DNA from: CAVYWD01 sp963772225
GTDB taxonomy: Bacteria; Myxococcota; Myxococcia; Myxococcales; UBA5297
Assembly (NCBI GenBank): GCA_963772225.1
Contig: CAVYWD010000011.1
Span: 1-64,000 of the forward strand
Reading direction: 5' to 3'
DNA: 64,000 nucleotides
Part shown: one piece after another, positions 33,680 through 43,700 of the stretch
Numbering within the stretch: position 1 is the stretch's first letter
Layout of the letters: the number at the start of each line of letters is the position of its first letter
The notes under the pieces: generated by a model
The model's database searches: none
Seen by the model: only the letters and a program-made list of their open reading frames with translations
Told to the model about the DNA's origin: nothing
Translations under genes and position numbers: made by a program

Positions 33680-33846
33680 GCGCCGGCTCGAACGAGCGCG
33701 TCCGAACGGTCGCCGCAAAGCGAGCTCCGTGCTCCGATACCGGGTCTGCACGCATAGCTCGGCTCTCTAGAACCCGGCGGGCAAGCGGACGAGCCTTTTG
33801 GGCCGAAGGCGCGCTGCCTCGCCTCGCCTGACGACGTCGCTGTCGC

Positions 33847-33866
33847 CCTTCGCCGGCCCGCGAAGG
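33847..33866 (-). terminator. Hairpin at the end of the biosynthetic operon
   Basis: CCTTCGC and GCGAAGG pair (seven bases, six-base loop) immediately after the methyltransferase stop on the minus strand. There is no T tract. Nothing else is seen in 33680-33867. Confidence 0.35.
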
Positions 33867-33867
33867 C

Positions 33868-34800
33868 TCACCCAGCGATCTCCTCGTACTTGCTCGCGGC
33901 GATGGCGTTCTCGGGGCGAAGGCAAGGGATGCCCGCGATGACCGGGTACACGCAGAGCCCCTCCGGGCTGTAGAGCGCGCCGCCGAGCTCCACGAGCGGC
34001 GTCTTGAAGCGAGGGCACGCGAGCACGTGCCCGCTCCGGGCGTCCGCGCCCTTCTCCACGATGGTCAGCGCGGTAGGGTTGAGCGGATTGGCGCTGAACG
34101 GAAACAGCCGGTGTTCGAGCACCTTGTAGCCCAGCTCCTGGCAGGTCTCCCTCAACCGGCGGCAGTAGCCGTGCGATTCCATGCGCGCGCGCGCCTCGGC
34201 GCCGGCGAGCTCGTAGCCCGGCTCGAGCAGCACGAGGTAGCGGCGCGCTACGCGGAACAGCTCCTGGAGGATGGGCCGCTCTCGGCCGCCGTTCGGCTCG
34301 ATGGTATGCGAGGTGTAGACGACGTCCACCGAGCTGTCGGCGAACGGCATTTGAAAGAGGCTTCCGGTGCACAGCGCCACGCCCTCGACTCCCTGGGCTT
34401 TCAAGAATCGGCGGGCAAAGGCGACGCGCGACCACGAGAGGTCGAAGCCGTATCCGCGGAGCGCGGCGATGCCGAGCTTCTTCAGCACGCCTGCGAAGGT
34501 CGTCGCCTCTCCGACGCCCGCCTCGAGGATCGACTCGGGCTCGGCCAACGCCCTCATCACCTTCGCCACCTCTGCCGTGTATTCCTCTTTGTGCCTCGCC
34601 ATCGCAGGCTCCTGCAGCGCCGCGATGTAGCTGCCGGTCTGGAGGTCGTAGGAGGCCTCGATGATCGCCTCGGTGTTCGAGGAGCTGCCCTGCGCTTCCC
34701 GCAGGAAGGCGCTGATGTTTTGTCCCCGCTCGTAGAGAGCCTTCAGCTGGCGCGGCGTGGTCACGATGCGGCCTCCGGGATTCTCCAGGTCCAGGCCCAT
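33868..34800 (-). CDS. SAM-dependent methyltransferase with Trm112-like tail
   Basis: A 310-residue protein, the last gene of the cluster. Residues about 60-215 form a class I Rossmann methyltransferase: E-A-G-V-G-E-A-T-T-F (SAM loop, near 90), G-F-D-L-S-W-S-R (acidic loop) and D-V-V-Y-T-S-H-T-I-E-P. The C-terminal ~60 residues (A-C-P-R-F-K-T-P-L, Y-P-V-I-A-G-I-P-C-L) look like a Trm112 zinc-ribbon-type tail, though only some of the usual Cys remain. ATG 34800 is preferred over 34833. In this setting it is a candidate O- or N-methyltransferase for the product, but the acceptor cannot be deduced. Confidence 0.75.
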   Translation of the reverse strand: MGLDLENPGGRIVTTPRQLKALYERGQNISAFLREAQGSSSNTEAIIEASYDLQTGSYIAALQEPAMARHKEEYTAEVAKVMRALAEPESILEAGVGEATTFAGVLKKLGIAALRGYGFDLSWSRVAFARRFLKAQGVEGVALCTGSLFQMPFADSSVDVVYTSHTIEPNGGRERPILQELFRVARRYLVLLEPGYELAGAEARARMESHGYCRRLRETCQELGYKVLEHRLFPFSANPLNPTALTIVEKGADARSGHVLACPRFKTPLVELGGALYSPEGLCVYPVIAGIPCLRPENAIAASKYEEIAG

Positions 34801-34893
34801 TCGTAGCACGCGGCACGCGGCGCGCGACGCCATCGACGGCCCGCGCTCCCGCCGCGCGGGCTCGCTCGGGTTGCGTCTCCGCCCGCCCGCTAC

Positions 34894-35724
34894 TCAAAGG
34901 CGGTCGCCCCCTCGAGGATAGGACCCGAGGAAATAGAGCGTGTGGGCTCGCTCGAACACCGCGCTCAGCGCTTCGGAGCAATGCCGGTCGCTGCGATGGC
35001 CCTCGAAGTCCAGGAAGAACACGTAATGGCCCAGCGCCCGCTTGTTCGGCCGGCTTTCGATCCGGCACAGGTTGACGCCGCGCTCCGCGAAAACCCCGAG
35101 CACCTCGTGCAGCCCGCCGGCCCGGTCGCCGTTGAGGGAGAACGCGATGCTGGTCCGGTCGTGGCCAGTCGGCTTCTCGTCGCTGCGCATCATGAGGACG
35201 AAGCGCGTGACGTTCACGTCGCCGTCCTGGATGTCCTCGCGCAGAATCTCCAGGCCGTAGTGCGCCGCGCTTCCGCGCGAGCCGACGGCGGCGCACCGCG
35301 GCCGCCGAGCGACTTGCCGCGCCGCTTCCGCGGTCGAGGGCACGGCTTCGAGCGGAACTCCCGGAAGGTGGGCTCGCAGCCATTCGGCGCACTGGCCGAG
35401 CGGCTGCGGGTGCGAGAGCACCGCCTCGATGGCCTCGAGGCTCGTGCCCCGCGGCGCCAGCAGGTTTTGGCGCACCGGCAGGAGCACCTCGCGCCGAATG
35501 CGAAGCCCGGGTCGATGAACCAGGAGGTCGAGCGTCGCGGCGACACCTCCCTCCAAGCTGTTCTCGATGGGCAGCAGGCCGGCGTCGCACTCACCTCGGA
35601 GCACGGCCTCGTGGGCATCGGCGAGGGACGGGCATTCTTGCCGGTCCGCCGCCAGCAGCAAATCGCACAGGCCGATCGCTTCCTCACTGAAGGTCCCGGC
35701 CGGGCCGAGATAGGCGACGCGCAT
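34894..35724 (-). CDS. pheA: Prephenate dehydratase with ACT domain
   Basis: A 276-residue monofunctional enzyme converting prephenate to phenylpyruvate. It opens V-A-Y-L-G-P-A-G-T-F-S-E-E-A; the catalytic Thr-Arg-Phe motif appears as N-V-T-R-F-V-L near residue 173. The ACT regulatory domain follows (G-G-L-H-E-V-L, E-S-R-P-N-K-R). No chorismate mutase domain is fused. It lies 9 bases downstream of the BaeB-like gene, in the middle of the cluster's 3' end, so it likely serves precursor supply: phenylpyruvate could feed a phenylalanine, phenyllactate or cinnamate-type unit. A housekeeping role cannot be excluded. Confidence 0.9.
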   Translation of the reverse strand: MRVAYLGPAGTFSEEAIGLCDLLLAADRQECPSLADAHEAVLRGECDAGLLPIENSLEGGVAATLDLLVHRPGLRIRREVLLPVRQNLLAPRGTSLEAIEAVLSHPQPLGQCAEWLRAHLPGVPLEAVPSTAEAARQVARRPRCAAVGSRGSAAHYGLEILREDIQDGDVNVTRFVLMMRSDEKPTGHDRTSIAFSLNGDRAGGLHEVLGVFAERGVNLCRIESRPNKRALGHYVFFLDFEGHRSDRHCSEALSAVFERAHTLYFLGSYPRGGDRL

Positions 35725-35733
35725 GCTGCCTCC

Positions 35734-36411
35734 TCAACGGGTCACGAGGGCCTCGGGGGGCAGCTCGCGCATCCGCCAGGCCACGAACGCCTCTCGCTCC
35801 TCGATCTGGAAATAGATGTTGTCCTGCATGAGCGACTCCATCGTCCGGCCCGGCTCCATCCCGAACGAGTGCCCCGGGAAGATCCGCACCCTCCGGTCGA
35901 TGGTCCGCTTGATCCGCTCGACGCTTTGGTACATGTCCTCGGGGCTCCCGCCCGCCGCCGTGCAGAGCCCACAGCCCTCGGAGAAGATGGTGTCTCCGGT
36001 GAACATCGCGTCGGGCAGAAGGTAGCAGGCCCCGCCCGCGGTGTGCCCCGGGGTGACGAGGCAGGTGATCGCCGTCGCGCCGACGCGCACGACGTCGCCC
36101 TCCGCGAGAGCGTTCAGGCGATCGCATCGAAAGCCGTACCGGTCGATCTCCCTCGCCGACATGAACACGTCGGCGCCGCATCGCTCCACGAGCGGGGAGG
36201 CGCAGTTCACGTGGTCGAAGTGCGAGTGCGTGAGCAGCACCGCGCTCAAGGTGGCCCCGAGCTTCTGCGCCGTTTGAACGATCGTTTCCAGCTCCCACGC
36301 CGGGTCGACGACGGCCGCCCGGCCACTGGCGCGGTCGACGACGAGATAGGTGAAGTTGCGGATGGAGGGGCCGCGAACCTTCATCGCGGCGACGTGATGC
36401 TGCGCTTCCAT
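35734..36411 (-). CDS. Metallo-beta-lactamase-fold hydrolase, PksB/BaeB-like
   Basis: A 225-residue zinc hydrolase of the glyoxalase II type. Metal-binding residues are visible in T-H-S-H-F-D-H-V (about residue 62), G-H-T-A (about 122), the F-T-G-D-T-I-F loop and P-G-H-S-F. BaeB/PksB proteins of this size occur in most trans-AT PKS clusters and are thought to remove stalled acyl units from carrier proteins. Position directly downstream of the beta-branching cassette supports that role. ATG 36411; 17 bases separate it from ECH2. Confidence 0.85.
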   Translation of the reverse strand: MEAQHHVAAMKVRGPSIRNFTYLVVDRASGRAAVVDPAWELETIVQTAQKLGATLSAVLLTHSHFDHVNCASPLVERCGADVFMSAREIDRYGFRCDRLNALAEGDVVRVGATAITCLVTPGHTAGGACYLLPDAMFTGDTIFSEGCGLCTAAGGSPEDMYQSVERIKRTIDRRVRIFPGHSFGMEPGRTMESLMQDNIYFQIEEREAFVAWRMRELPPEALVTR

Positions 36412-36428
36412 GGCTCCCTTTCTCTCGT

Positions 36429-37178
36429 TCAGCTCCCGAAACGCTCGACGATGCGCCGCTTGACCTCCGGGTCCGGGAACGTCCGCTCGTGCAGGGCCGC
36501 CTCCTGGGCCATGACCCTGGGCAGCTCCTGGCGCAGATCCGCCACCAGGTGCGCCTTGAGCGCGACGAGCGAGGTCCGGGGCTTGTCGGCGAGCTCCCGG
36601 GCGAGCTCGCGCGCCCGCTCCAGCACCTCGGCGCGCGGCAGCACCGCGAAGGGGACGCCCCGCCGCTCCAGCTCCTCGCCGCGATATCGCCCGCCGTTGA
36701 GCAGCATTTCTTCGCCCAGGCCCAGCCCCAGCTTTCGCGGCACGATGCAGGTCGCGCCCATACCGGGCGTGAACCCGTATTGCATGAAGTTCGCCGCGTA
36801 GACGGCCTCGCGCGCCAAGATCACGATGTCTGCAAAGAGCCCGAGCGCGAAGCCGCCCCCGATGGCGTGCCCCTGCATCGCGGCGATGACCGGAACCTCG
36901 CAGTCCAGGGGCAGGCTGTAGAAGCGCGCGTCGGTGAAGCGCAGAGACCCCGCCTGCATGGCGAGCAGCCCCTCGCGCGTGCCTCCGGTCGCGAACGCGC
37001 TGCCGCGCCCGGTGAGGATGACCGCCTTGTGGGACGCCTGAGCCCGAATCTCCTCGAACGCGCGCGTGAGCCCCTCGATGAGCGCGGGGGTGAAGCCATT
37101 CCTTCCGGCTTCGTCCTGCAGGGTCACCTGCGCGACGTAGGGCTCGACCTCGCTCAGCGCCACCACCGGATGGTCCAT
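36429..37178 (-). CDS. Enoyl-CoA hydratase-like decarboxylase ECH2 (PksI-like)
   Basis: A 249-residue crotonase-fold protein. It has the oxyanion-hole segments A-F-A-T-G-G (about residue 62) and G-H-A-I-G-G-G-F-A-L-G (about 105), where the Gly pair stands in for the usual catalytic Glu region, as in PksI/BaeI/CurF-type ECH2. In beta-branching it decarboxylates the glutaconyl intermediate to leave a methyl branch. It is the last of five adjacent cassette genes. ATG 37178 begins M-D-H-P-V-V; the frame opens further upstream but overlaps ECH1 there. Confidence 0.85.
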   Translation of the reverse strand: MDHPVVALSEVEPYVAQVTLQDEAGRNGFTPALIEGLTRAFEEIRAQASHKAVILTGRGSAFATGGTREGLLAMQAGSLRFTDARFYSLPLDCEVPVIAAMQGHAIGGGFALGLFADIVILAREAVYAANFMQYGFTPGMGATCIVPRKLGLGLGEEMLLNGGRYRGEELERRGVPFAVLPRAEVLERARELARELADKPRTSLVALKAHLVADLRQELPRVMAQEAALHERTFPDPEVKRRIVERFGS

Positions 37179-37210
37179 GGCCTGCTCCTCCTTCGCCCTG
37201 CGCAGATCCC

Positions 37211-37963
37211 TCACTCCTCCCAGGGGAGCTTGCCCGTCTCGACGTACCGGGAGATGGCCCCGAGGTTCACTGGGTCCGAGAAGATCTCGCGGTTGGCCGA
37301 AAGCGCGGGCTCGCGCCATTCCCGGAGCGCCGCCGACAGGCCGGCCATGTGCCGCTTGTACCGAGCCACCGCTGCCTTGGAGAGCACCCGAAGCCGCCCC
37401 AGGTGCCGACGCAGCAGCGCCTCGCTCTCCTCCTCGAACGCGTCGACCAGCCCCCACGCGCAGGCCTTGTCCACCGAGATGGGCTGGGTGGTGAGCGTGA
37501 GGTAGTGGCTGCGCTGGAAGCCGATCTTGCGGATCAGGAACGGCAGCACGCACGCCGGGAACAGGCCAAAGAGCAGCTCCGACAGGCTGAACTGCGCCGT
37601 GGCGTCGGCCAGCACGATGTCGCTCGCAGCCGCGAACCCGACCCCGCCGGCGTTGGCGCGGCCGCGGACGTGGCACACGGTCACGAACGGCCCCGTCGCC
37701 ATCCGGTGCCAGAGGTCGTACAGAGGCCCTGGCTCGACGGCCTCGCCTCCGCTGGCGCTCACCGCCTGGAAGTCCGCGCCGAGGCTGAAGACCTCCCGCG
37801 AGCCCTCGAGGACGACGACGGTCGCCGTCTCCTCGCACGCGCGGAGCGCCTGGGCGCACTCCCGGACGACCTGATCGTTCAAGGCGTTGCCCTGGGCGCC
37901 GCGCAGGAATTGGAGGAAGCAGACCGCGCCGTCGTGCCGCACCGAGAGGACTTGCTCGCTCAT
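37211..37963 (-). CDS. Enoyl-CoA hydratase-like dehydratase ECH1 (PksH-like)
   Basis: A 250-residue crotonase-fold protein. The oxyanion-hole segments read F-S-L-G-A-D-F-Q-A-V (about 62) and R-G-R-A-N-A-G-G-V-G-F (about 105), and L-F-G-L-F-P-A-C-V-L-P-F follows, a combination typical of PksH/BaeH. ECH1 dehydrates the HMG-type intermediate on the ACP before ECH2 acts. Its start overlaps the HMGS stop by four bases (ATGA), so the two are translationally coupled. Confidence 0.85.
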   Translation of the reverse strand: MSEQVLSVRHDGAVCFLQFLRGAQGNALNDQVVRECAQALRACEETATVVVLEGSREVFSLGADFQAVSASGGEAVEPGPLYDLWHRMATGPFVTVCHVRGRANAGGVGFAAASDIVLADATAQFSLSELLFGLFPACVLPFLIRKIGFQRSHYLTLTTQPISVDKACAWGLVDAFEEESEALLRRHLGRLRVLSKAAVARYKRHMAGLSAALREWREPALSANREIFSDPVNLGAISRYVETGKLPWEE

Positions 37964-39222
37964 GCCGTCCACCGGTAGACGCGGTGGAACTCGCGAATCT
38001 CCTCGAGGATGAGGCGCCGCTTGCCGGCCCAAGACGCGGCCGCGCCCGGGATGAGCTCCGGGTCGAGCCTCACGTTCCGGGTCCCGAACTTCACCGCCCC
38101 GCTCGCGTCGAGCAGCGTCTGGTATTCGGCCATCGACAGCCGGTAGCGCCCCCCGAGCTCGCGCGCGATGGACAGCTCGCGCAGCCGCTCCTGCCCGCGC
38201 GGCGTCGCGACGCCGCTGTAGAACTCCGAGCAGCAGCCCGAGCCGTAGGAGAAGCAGCCTATCCGCTTGGGCTCGTCGAGGCGCGCGTGGTCGATGGTGC
38301 TCGCGAGCGACAGGAGCGAGGTCGCCCCCATGATGTTCCCGACGCGCTGGCAGTACTTGAGGCCCGGCATCACCCGCTCCTCGAAGTCCCGCTCGATCTC
38401 CTCGGGCTTGGCGCGGGCGAGCTTGCGCATCATCGTGCGGTGCGCGCCCTTCACCATGCCGCCGAACGGCGTGTGGAACGCCAGGTACTGGAAGCTGTCG
38501 CGGTAGTGCGCGCCTTCGACCCGCTTCTGGTACTCGACGAACGACTGCTCGCAGCAGTCGAGGTACGACAAGAGCGAGAGGTCCGAGTTGCCAGCTTCGT
38601 GATCCGGAATGGGCCGGCAGGTATCCATCACCTCATAGCCGTAGTAGCCGCTCGCCCCCACGTCGATCTCGAACACCTCCGGCTCCTCGCCGACGAGGAC
38701 GGCCGCGGCCCCGGCGCCCGAGCTCGGCTCGGCGTACGAGAAGTCGCTGGTCAGCGCCTCGCCGCCCTCGGCCGTCAGGAAGCGCGAGATGTCGGTCGCC
38801 ACGACCAGCGCCTTGGCGCCCGGCGACGCCTGCGAGAGCACGAAGGCGATGGCCATCTGCAGCCCCGCCGTGCCCGAGTAGCAAGCGCTCTTCACCTCGA
38901 AGAGGCGGCAGTTGCGCTTGAGTCCGAGGACCTGGTGCAGGTACGTGCTCGCCGCCTTCCCGAAGTCGATGCCCGACTCGGTGCAGGCGATGAGGAGCTC
39001 GATACGGCCTTTCTGCTCGTCGGACAGCCCGTCGAGGATGGGCCTCGCCGCGTTCGCGCCGAAGGTGACCGGGTCCTCGCAGGGGAGCGCGACCGACTTC
39101 TCCTTCATCAACAGGTTTTGGTAGCGCGCCGGGTCCAGCCCGCGGTGCCGCGCGAGCTCGAGCACGTCCAGGTAGGCCGTGCCTCCGTAGATGTTCATCG
39201 CCTCGATTCCGACCGACGGCAT
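37960..39222 (-). CDS. HMG-CoA synthase-like enzyme for beta-branching (PksG-like)
   Basis: A 420-residue HMG synthase that adds an acetyl-ACP carbanion to a beta-keto polyketide on its ACP. Catalytic residues are visible: Glu in A-C-T-E-S-G-I-D (about 82), Cys in S-A-C-Y-S-G-T-A-G-L (about 114) and His in L-A-F-H-T-P-F-G-G-M (about 250). The length matches PksG/CurD/MupH. It is flanked by the other four cassette genes and overlaps ECH1 by four bases. ATG 39222; ATG at residue 9 is possible. Confidence 0.9.
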   Translation of the reverse strand: MPSVGIEAMNIYGGTAYLDVLELARHRGLDPARYQNLLMKEKSVALPCEDPVTFGANAARPILDGLSDEQKGRIELLIACTESGIDFGKAASTYLHQVLGLKRNCRLFEVKSACYSGTAGLQMAIAFVLSQASPGAKALVVATDISRFLTAEGGEALTSDFSYAEPSSGAGAAAVLVGEEPEVFEIDVGASGYYGYEVMDTCRPIPDHEAGNSDLSLLSYLDCCEQSFVEYQKRVEGAHYRDSFQYLAFHTPFGGMVKGAHRTMMRKLARAKPEEIERDFEERVMPGLKYCQRVGNIMGATSLLSLASTIDHARLDEPKRIGCFSYGSGCCSEFYSGVATPRGQERLRELSIARELGGRYRLSMAEYQTLLDASGAVKFGTRNVRLDPELIPGAAASWAGKRRLILEEIREFHRVYRWTA

Positions 39223-39225
39223 CTT

Positions 39226-40485
39226 TTAGGCCCTCTCCTCAGTGGCGCCACCTCGCCGCTTCAGGCAGATGGCGGTGTTGATTCCCCCGAACCCGAAGCT
39301 CAGGCTCAGGGCGTTCTCGACCCTTCGCTCGACGGCCTTGTCGGCCACCCAGTGGCAGGAGGGCTCGATTGGGCGGACCAAGTTGCGAGTCGGGTGCAGC
39401 CACCCAGCCTTCATCTGCAGCAGCGTCGCGACGACCTCGACCGCGCCCGCGGCGGTCAGGCCGTGGCCGGTGAGGGACTTGGTCGCGTTGAGAGAGGCGT
39501 TTTCGAGGCCGCACTCCAAGAGGGCGCGCAGCTCCACCTCGTCGCCCGCGCCCGAGCCGCTCCCGTGCGGATTGACATAGTCGACCTCGCCGGCCGCGAT
39601 CCCCGCGCGGCTCAGCGCCTCGCGGATGACGCGGACCTCGCCGTCGAGCGAAGGGTTCGGATTTCGGTTCGCGTCCATCGCCACGGCCCAGCCGGCGATG
39701 GCGCCGTACGGCGCGACGCCGGCCCGCGCAGGGCCGTCGCCCCGCTCGATGACCACGGCCGCGCACGCCTCGCCATAGATGAACCCGTCGCGGTCCACGT
39801 CGAACGGCCGGCAGGCGGAGGCGGGGTCTTGCGCGAAGCGATCGGAGCCCATCGCCCCGAGCGAGCGGAGGGCGCGCAGCTCCAGGTGCGAGAGGTCCAT
39901 CAGGGCGCCCAGCGCGACGCACGCGTCGACCTGTCCCGACTGCACCGATTGTGCGGCCTGGAGAACCGCCAGGTTGCCGCTCGCCGATGCGCCGCCGACC
40001 GTGAAGGCGGCCCCGCGAATGCCGAACGCCTCGGTGCAGAGACCGCACAGGTCGCTGTCCATGAAGGATAGGCCGTAGGTCGGGCGGATGAACTCCGGCT
40101 TGTCGCGGAAGCGGTCGTAGATCTGCAGCTGCTCCCGCTGCTGGACGTTCGAGCCGCCGACGACGAGGCCGACCCTCGCCGGGTCAAGCTCGCCGAGCCG
40201 CGCCTCGGCCCAAGCCTCGGCCAGGGTGGTCAGCGCCACCTGCCCCGTGAACGAGGCCGCGCGGAGCTCCCGCGCGCCGACGCCACGGGGGAGCGCGAGC
40301 GAGCCGATCTCCGCCCCCAGGAACGGGCTGCCGCTCTGGCGGCCCGGGCGCTGGAGAAAGCCGAACGCGTGGTCGCCGCGAAAGAGCGCCTCGGCGAAAG
40401 CGGCCTTGCCCTGCCCGATGGCCGATGTCACCCCCAAGCCGGTGACGAGCAGCTCAGGCGGACTGTGATTTTTGCTGGAGCACAT
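39226..40485 (-). CDS. Ketosynthase-like malonyl-ACP decarboxylase (PksF-like)
   Basis: A 419-residue stand-alone KS. The nucleophile position reads V-G-G-A-S-A-S-G-N, with Ser where condensing KSs have Cys. The two active-site His motifs remain (P-H-G-S-G-S and S-L-T-G-H-G-L). This is the PksF/CurC pattern: it decarboxylates malonyl on the donor ACP to acetyl-ACP for the HMG synthase, and does not condense. It overlaps the donor ACP gene by 32 bases and ends 3 bases before the HMGS start. Confidence 0.9.
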   Translation of the reverse strand: MCSSKNHSPPELLVTGLGVTSAIGQGKAAFAEALFRGDHAFGFLQRPGRQSGSPFLGAEIGSLALPRGVGARELRAASFTGQVALTTLAEAWAEARLGELDPARVGLVVGGSNVQQREQLQIYDRFRDKPEFIRPTYGLSFMDSDLCGLCTEAFGIRGAAFTVGGASASGNLAVLQAAQSVQSGQVDACVALGALMDLSHLELRALRSLGAMGSDRFAQDPASACRPFDVDRDGFIYGEACAAVVIERGDGPARAGVAPYGAIAGWAVAMDANRNPNPSLDGEVRVIREALSRAGIAAGEVDYVNPHGSGSGAGDEVELRALLECGLENASLNATKSLTGHGLTAAGAVEVVATLLQMKAGWLHPTRNLVRPIEPSCHWVADKAVERRVENALSLSFGFGGINTAICLKRRGGATEERA

Positions 40486-40711
40486 CGACCAGTTCTCCGA
40501 TGTTCGTGGCCCCGAAGAGCTCCACCCGCGGGATGTTCAGCCCCAGCGCCTCCATGGTCATCATCACGATCTCGGCGCGGTCGACCGAGTTCGCGCCCAG
40601 GTCCGCGAGCCGGTCCGCCGGCTGGAACCGGTGGTCGCGCAGCTCGGGGACGATCTCGCGCGCGTGGCGCGTCACCAGCTCGAAGACGGCCTCTCGTTCC
40701 ATCGGGGGCAT
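40454..40711 (-). CDS. Stand-alone donor acyl carrier protein of the beta-branching cassette
   Basis: An 85-residue ACP. The phosphopantetheine Ser lies in L-G-A-N-S-V-D-R-A-E-I (about residue 45), with D-L-G-A-N-S in place of the common D-S-L. Donor ACPs (AcpK, CurB, MacpC) of HMGS cassettes often have this form. The chosen start, ATG 40711 (M-P-P-M-E-R-E), fits ACP length; an upstream ATG would run into the PKS 3' end. It overlaps the PksF-like gene. Confidence 0.88.
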   Translation of the reverse strand: MPPMEREAVFELVTRHAREIVPELRDHRFQPADRLADLGANSVDRAEIVMMTMEALGLNIPRVELFGATNIGELVDVLQQKSQSA

Positions 40712-40769
40712 CACTTCCTCCACTTCGTCGACAACGGGTTGAAGGGCTCCTTGATGCGCCGGCGCATTC

Positions 40770-43700
40770 TCACGGCGCCTCCGCTCGAGGCGAGCCCACA
40801 TCCTCCAGCGCCTGGAACAGAAGGTCCGCTTCCTCTGCGCTCAGCGTCCCTTGCTGAACCTGTCTCAAGACCTCTCGAAGGGATTGCGCCGAAGCGCCGG
40901 CCTCGCGCGGCGCGGCCGAGGCCCGCTCGACCTGAGGGGCTCGCTCTGCCAGTGCGGGCGGCGCGAGCTCTCGGCGGCCGAGCTCTTTGGCCACGAAGAC
41001 CGTGAACGCGCGGAGGTTGGGGTGGTCGTAGACGGCGGTCGCTTTCAGGCCGAGGCCGTACCGCTTGTTGAGCGCCTTGATCCACTCCACCCCGACGATG
41101 GAGTCGAGGCCCATGTCGACGAATTTCTTGTCCAGCTCCACCTCTCCCGGCTGCAGGTAGAGCGCCTTCGCGAGGCTCTCGACCAGCTCCTGGTTCAGGC
41201 GCCCGGCGTCGACCGTCGGCCTCGGGGCCACCTCGACGCTCGCTCGCTGCGGTGCCGGCGAAGGCCTCGGCGCCGACGTCACCTGCTTCGGCGGGTCGAC
41301 GCTCGCCGAGGCCGGTCCACCCGCCGCGAGCGGCCGGAGCACCACGCGCCGGCGGTCGCCCGCCGCGGGCATTGCCGCTTTCGTTGGAGCAGCAACTTCC
41401 TCGGGCGCCGCGAGCTTGGCCACCTTGCGGGGCTGGGCGGCTTGGAGCGGCGCCGCGCTGGGGGCGGGCGCGACCGTCTCGATCGCCCTCGGCGTCGCCT
41501 CGGGCGCGTCGCCGTCGGGCGCGGGCGGCTGGCGAGCCTTCGCCGACAGCAGCTTGAGCCGCTCGCGGCCCGGCGTCGTCCAGTACCGCTCTCCCGCGAA
41601 CGGATAAGTCGGGAGGCCGACGCGCCGAGGCTTCGGCTCTTCCCACAGGCGCGCCCAGTCGACCGCCGAGCCGCCGACCCAGAGCGCGAGCACCTTCTCG
41701 AAGTCGCCGCTCGCGAAGGCCTCGGCCGCCTCCTGGGCTCCGGCCTCCGACGGAGCGCCCGCGGAGTCTCTCTCGCCTTCGGCGCTGCGGCCCCGGCGGC
41801 ATCCCGGCGGGCAACCCGCGCCCTCCGCGAAGGCGGCGAGCTTTTCGCGCAGCTCCTGCGCCGAGCGCGCGAGGGCGCCGAACCGCTCCGCCATCGCCTC
41901 CCGCCCGACTTGCAGCGTGTACGCCACGTCGGCCAGCGAAGCATCGCCGAGCGCACCGTCGCGGACGGCCTCGGCCAGCTGCCTCGCCTTCTCCCGCAGG
42001 TCGGGCGCCGTCCGCGCCGAGAGAACCATCAGCGCCGAGGCCTGGTCGGGCACCTGCGGGCGCGGACGCCGCTCGGCGGGGGGCTCCTCGACGACGACGT
42101 GCGCGTTCGCGCCGCCAGCGCCGAACGAGGAGATGCCGGCGATCCGCGGAATCTCCTTCAGCCCACCCTCGACCTCGACCCGCGGGCGCTTCCACTCCGC
42201 GAGCTCTCGCTGGAGCGTGAACGGCGAGTGGGCGAAGTCGATCCGCGGGTTCTGGGCCTTTGCGTGCAGCGAAGGAGCGAGTTGGCCGTGCTTCATCTGC
42301 AGGAGGACCTTGGTCAGCCCGGCGATTCCCGCGGCGCTCTCGCAATGGCCGAGGTTCGACTTGGCCGAGCCGATGGCGCAGAACTGCCGGTCCGCCGTCC
42401 CCTCCTCGAACGCCTGCGTCAGCCCGGCGATCTCGATGGGGTCCCCGAGCTCGGTCCCCGTCCCGTGGGCCTCGACGTAGCTGACCCTCCGAGGGCTGAC
42501 GCGGGCTCGCCGCAGCGCCTGGGCGATCACCGCCTGCTGAGCGCGCGGGTTGGGCACGGTGTAACCGTTGGTCCGCCCCCCGGCGTTGAGCATGCTGCCG
42601 CGGATCACGGCCCAGACGTGGTCGCCGTCAGCCAAGGCCCGGTCCAGCGGCTTGAGGACGACCGCGCCCACGCCTTCGCCGTCGATCATGCCGTCGGCCC
42701 CCTCGCCGAACGAGCGGCATCGGTCGCCCGGCGACAACATCGAAGCGGCCGAGAGCCGGGCGTAGTGCAGCGGGTCCACGATGAGGTTGACGCCGCCGGC
42801 GACGGCGCACTCGCATGTCCCCGACTGCAGGCTCTCGACGGCCAGGTGGAGCGCAGTGAGCGACGAGGAGCAGGCGCTGTCGACCGCGAGGCTCGGGCCC
42901 TGGAAGTCGAGCAGGAACGAAACGCGGTTGGCGATGGACCAGAACGCGGCGCCGTTGCCGTAGTTCGCGTTCATCGCCCCGACGAAGACGCCCACGCTCC
43001 GGCTCGCGCACAGGCTCGCCGGCGTGTAGCCCGCTTCCTCGATGCAGGCGTACGCGGTCTCCAGGAAGAGCCGCTCCTGGGGGTCCATCTGCGCGGCCTC
43101 GCGCGGCGAGACGTGGAAAAACGCCGGGTCGAAGCGGCCGATGTCGTCGAGGAAGCCGCCCCACTTGCTGTAGAGGGCACCGAACCGGCCCTTCTCCTCG
43201 TCGTAGTACTCGCGCCAGTCCCAGCGATCGGCAGGGACCTCCGAGATGCAGCTCCGGCCGTCGCGCAGGTTTCTCCAGAGCTCGTTCACGTCGCGGGATT
43301 TCGGGTAGCGCCCCGCCAGCCCGACAATCGCCACCGGGCTCGCGTCACCCCGCCCTTCCACGCGCTCGGAGCCGCTCCGGCGAGCGCCCCCGCGGACGGC
43401 CTTGCGGAAGGCAGGGCCCGCGGCCGGCGCTCGGGCCGCTGGGACCTCGGCGACGGCCGCCGTCGCACCGCCTTCCACCGGGAGCGCAGCCGCCGCTTCC
43501 GGGCGCGTGCGGGCGAGCTCTTCGGCCAGCGCGTCGATGGTCTGGTGCTCGAAGAGCAAGGTCTCCTTGACCTCGCCAAACGCGGGGCGCAGCGCGTTCG
43601 CGAGCTGAACCACGGTGATGGAGTCGATGCCGTATCGGCCCAGCGGCTCCGACGGCTTGACCCGCTCGACGGGGACCTTCAGCACCTCCCCGACCCGCGC

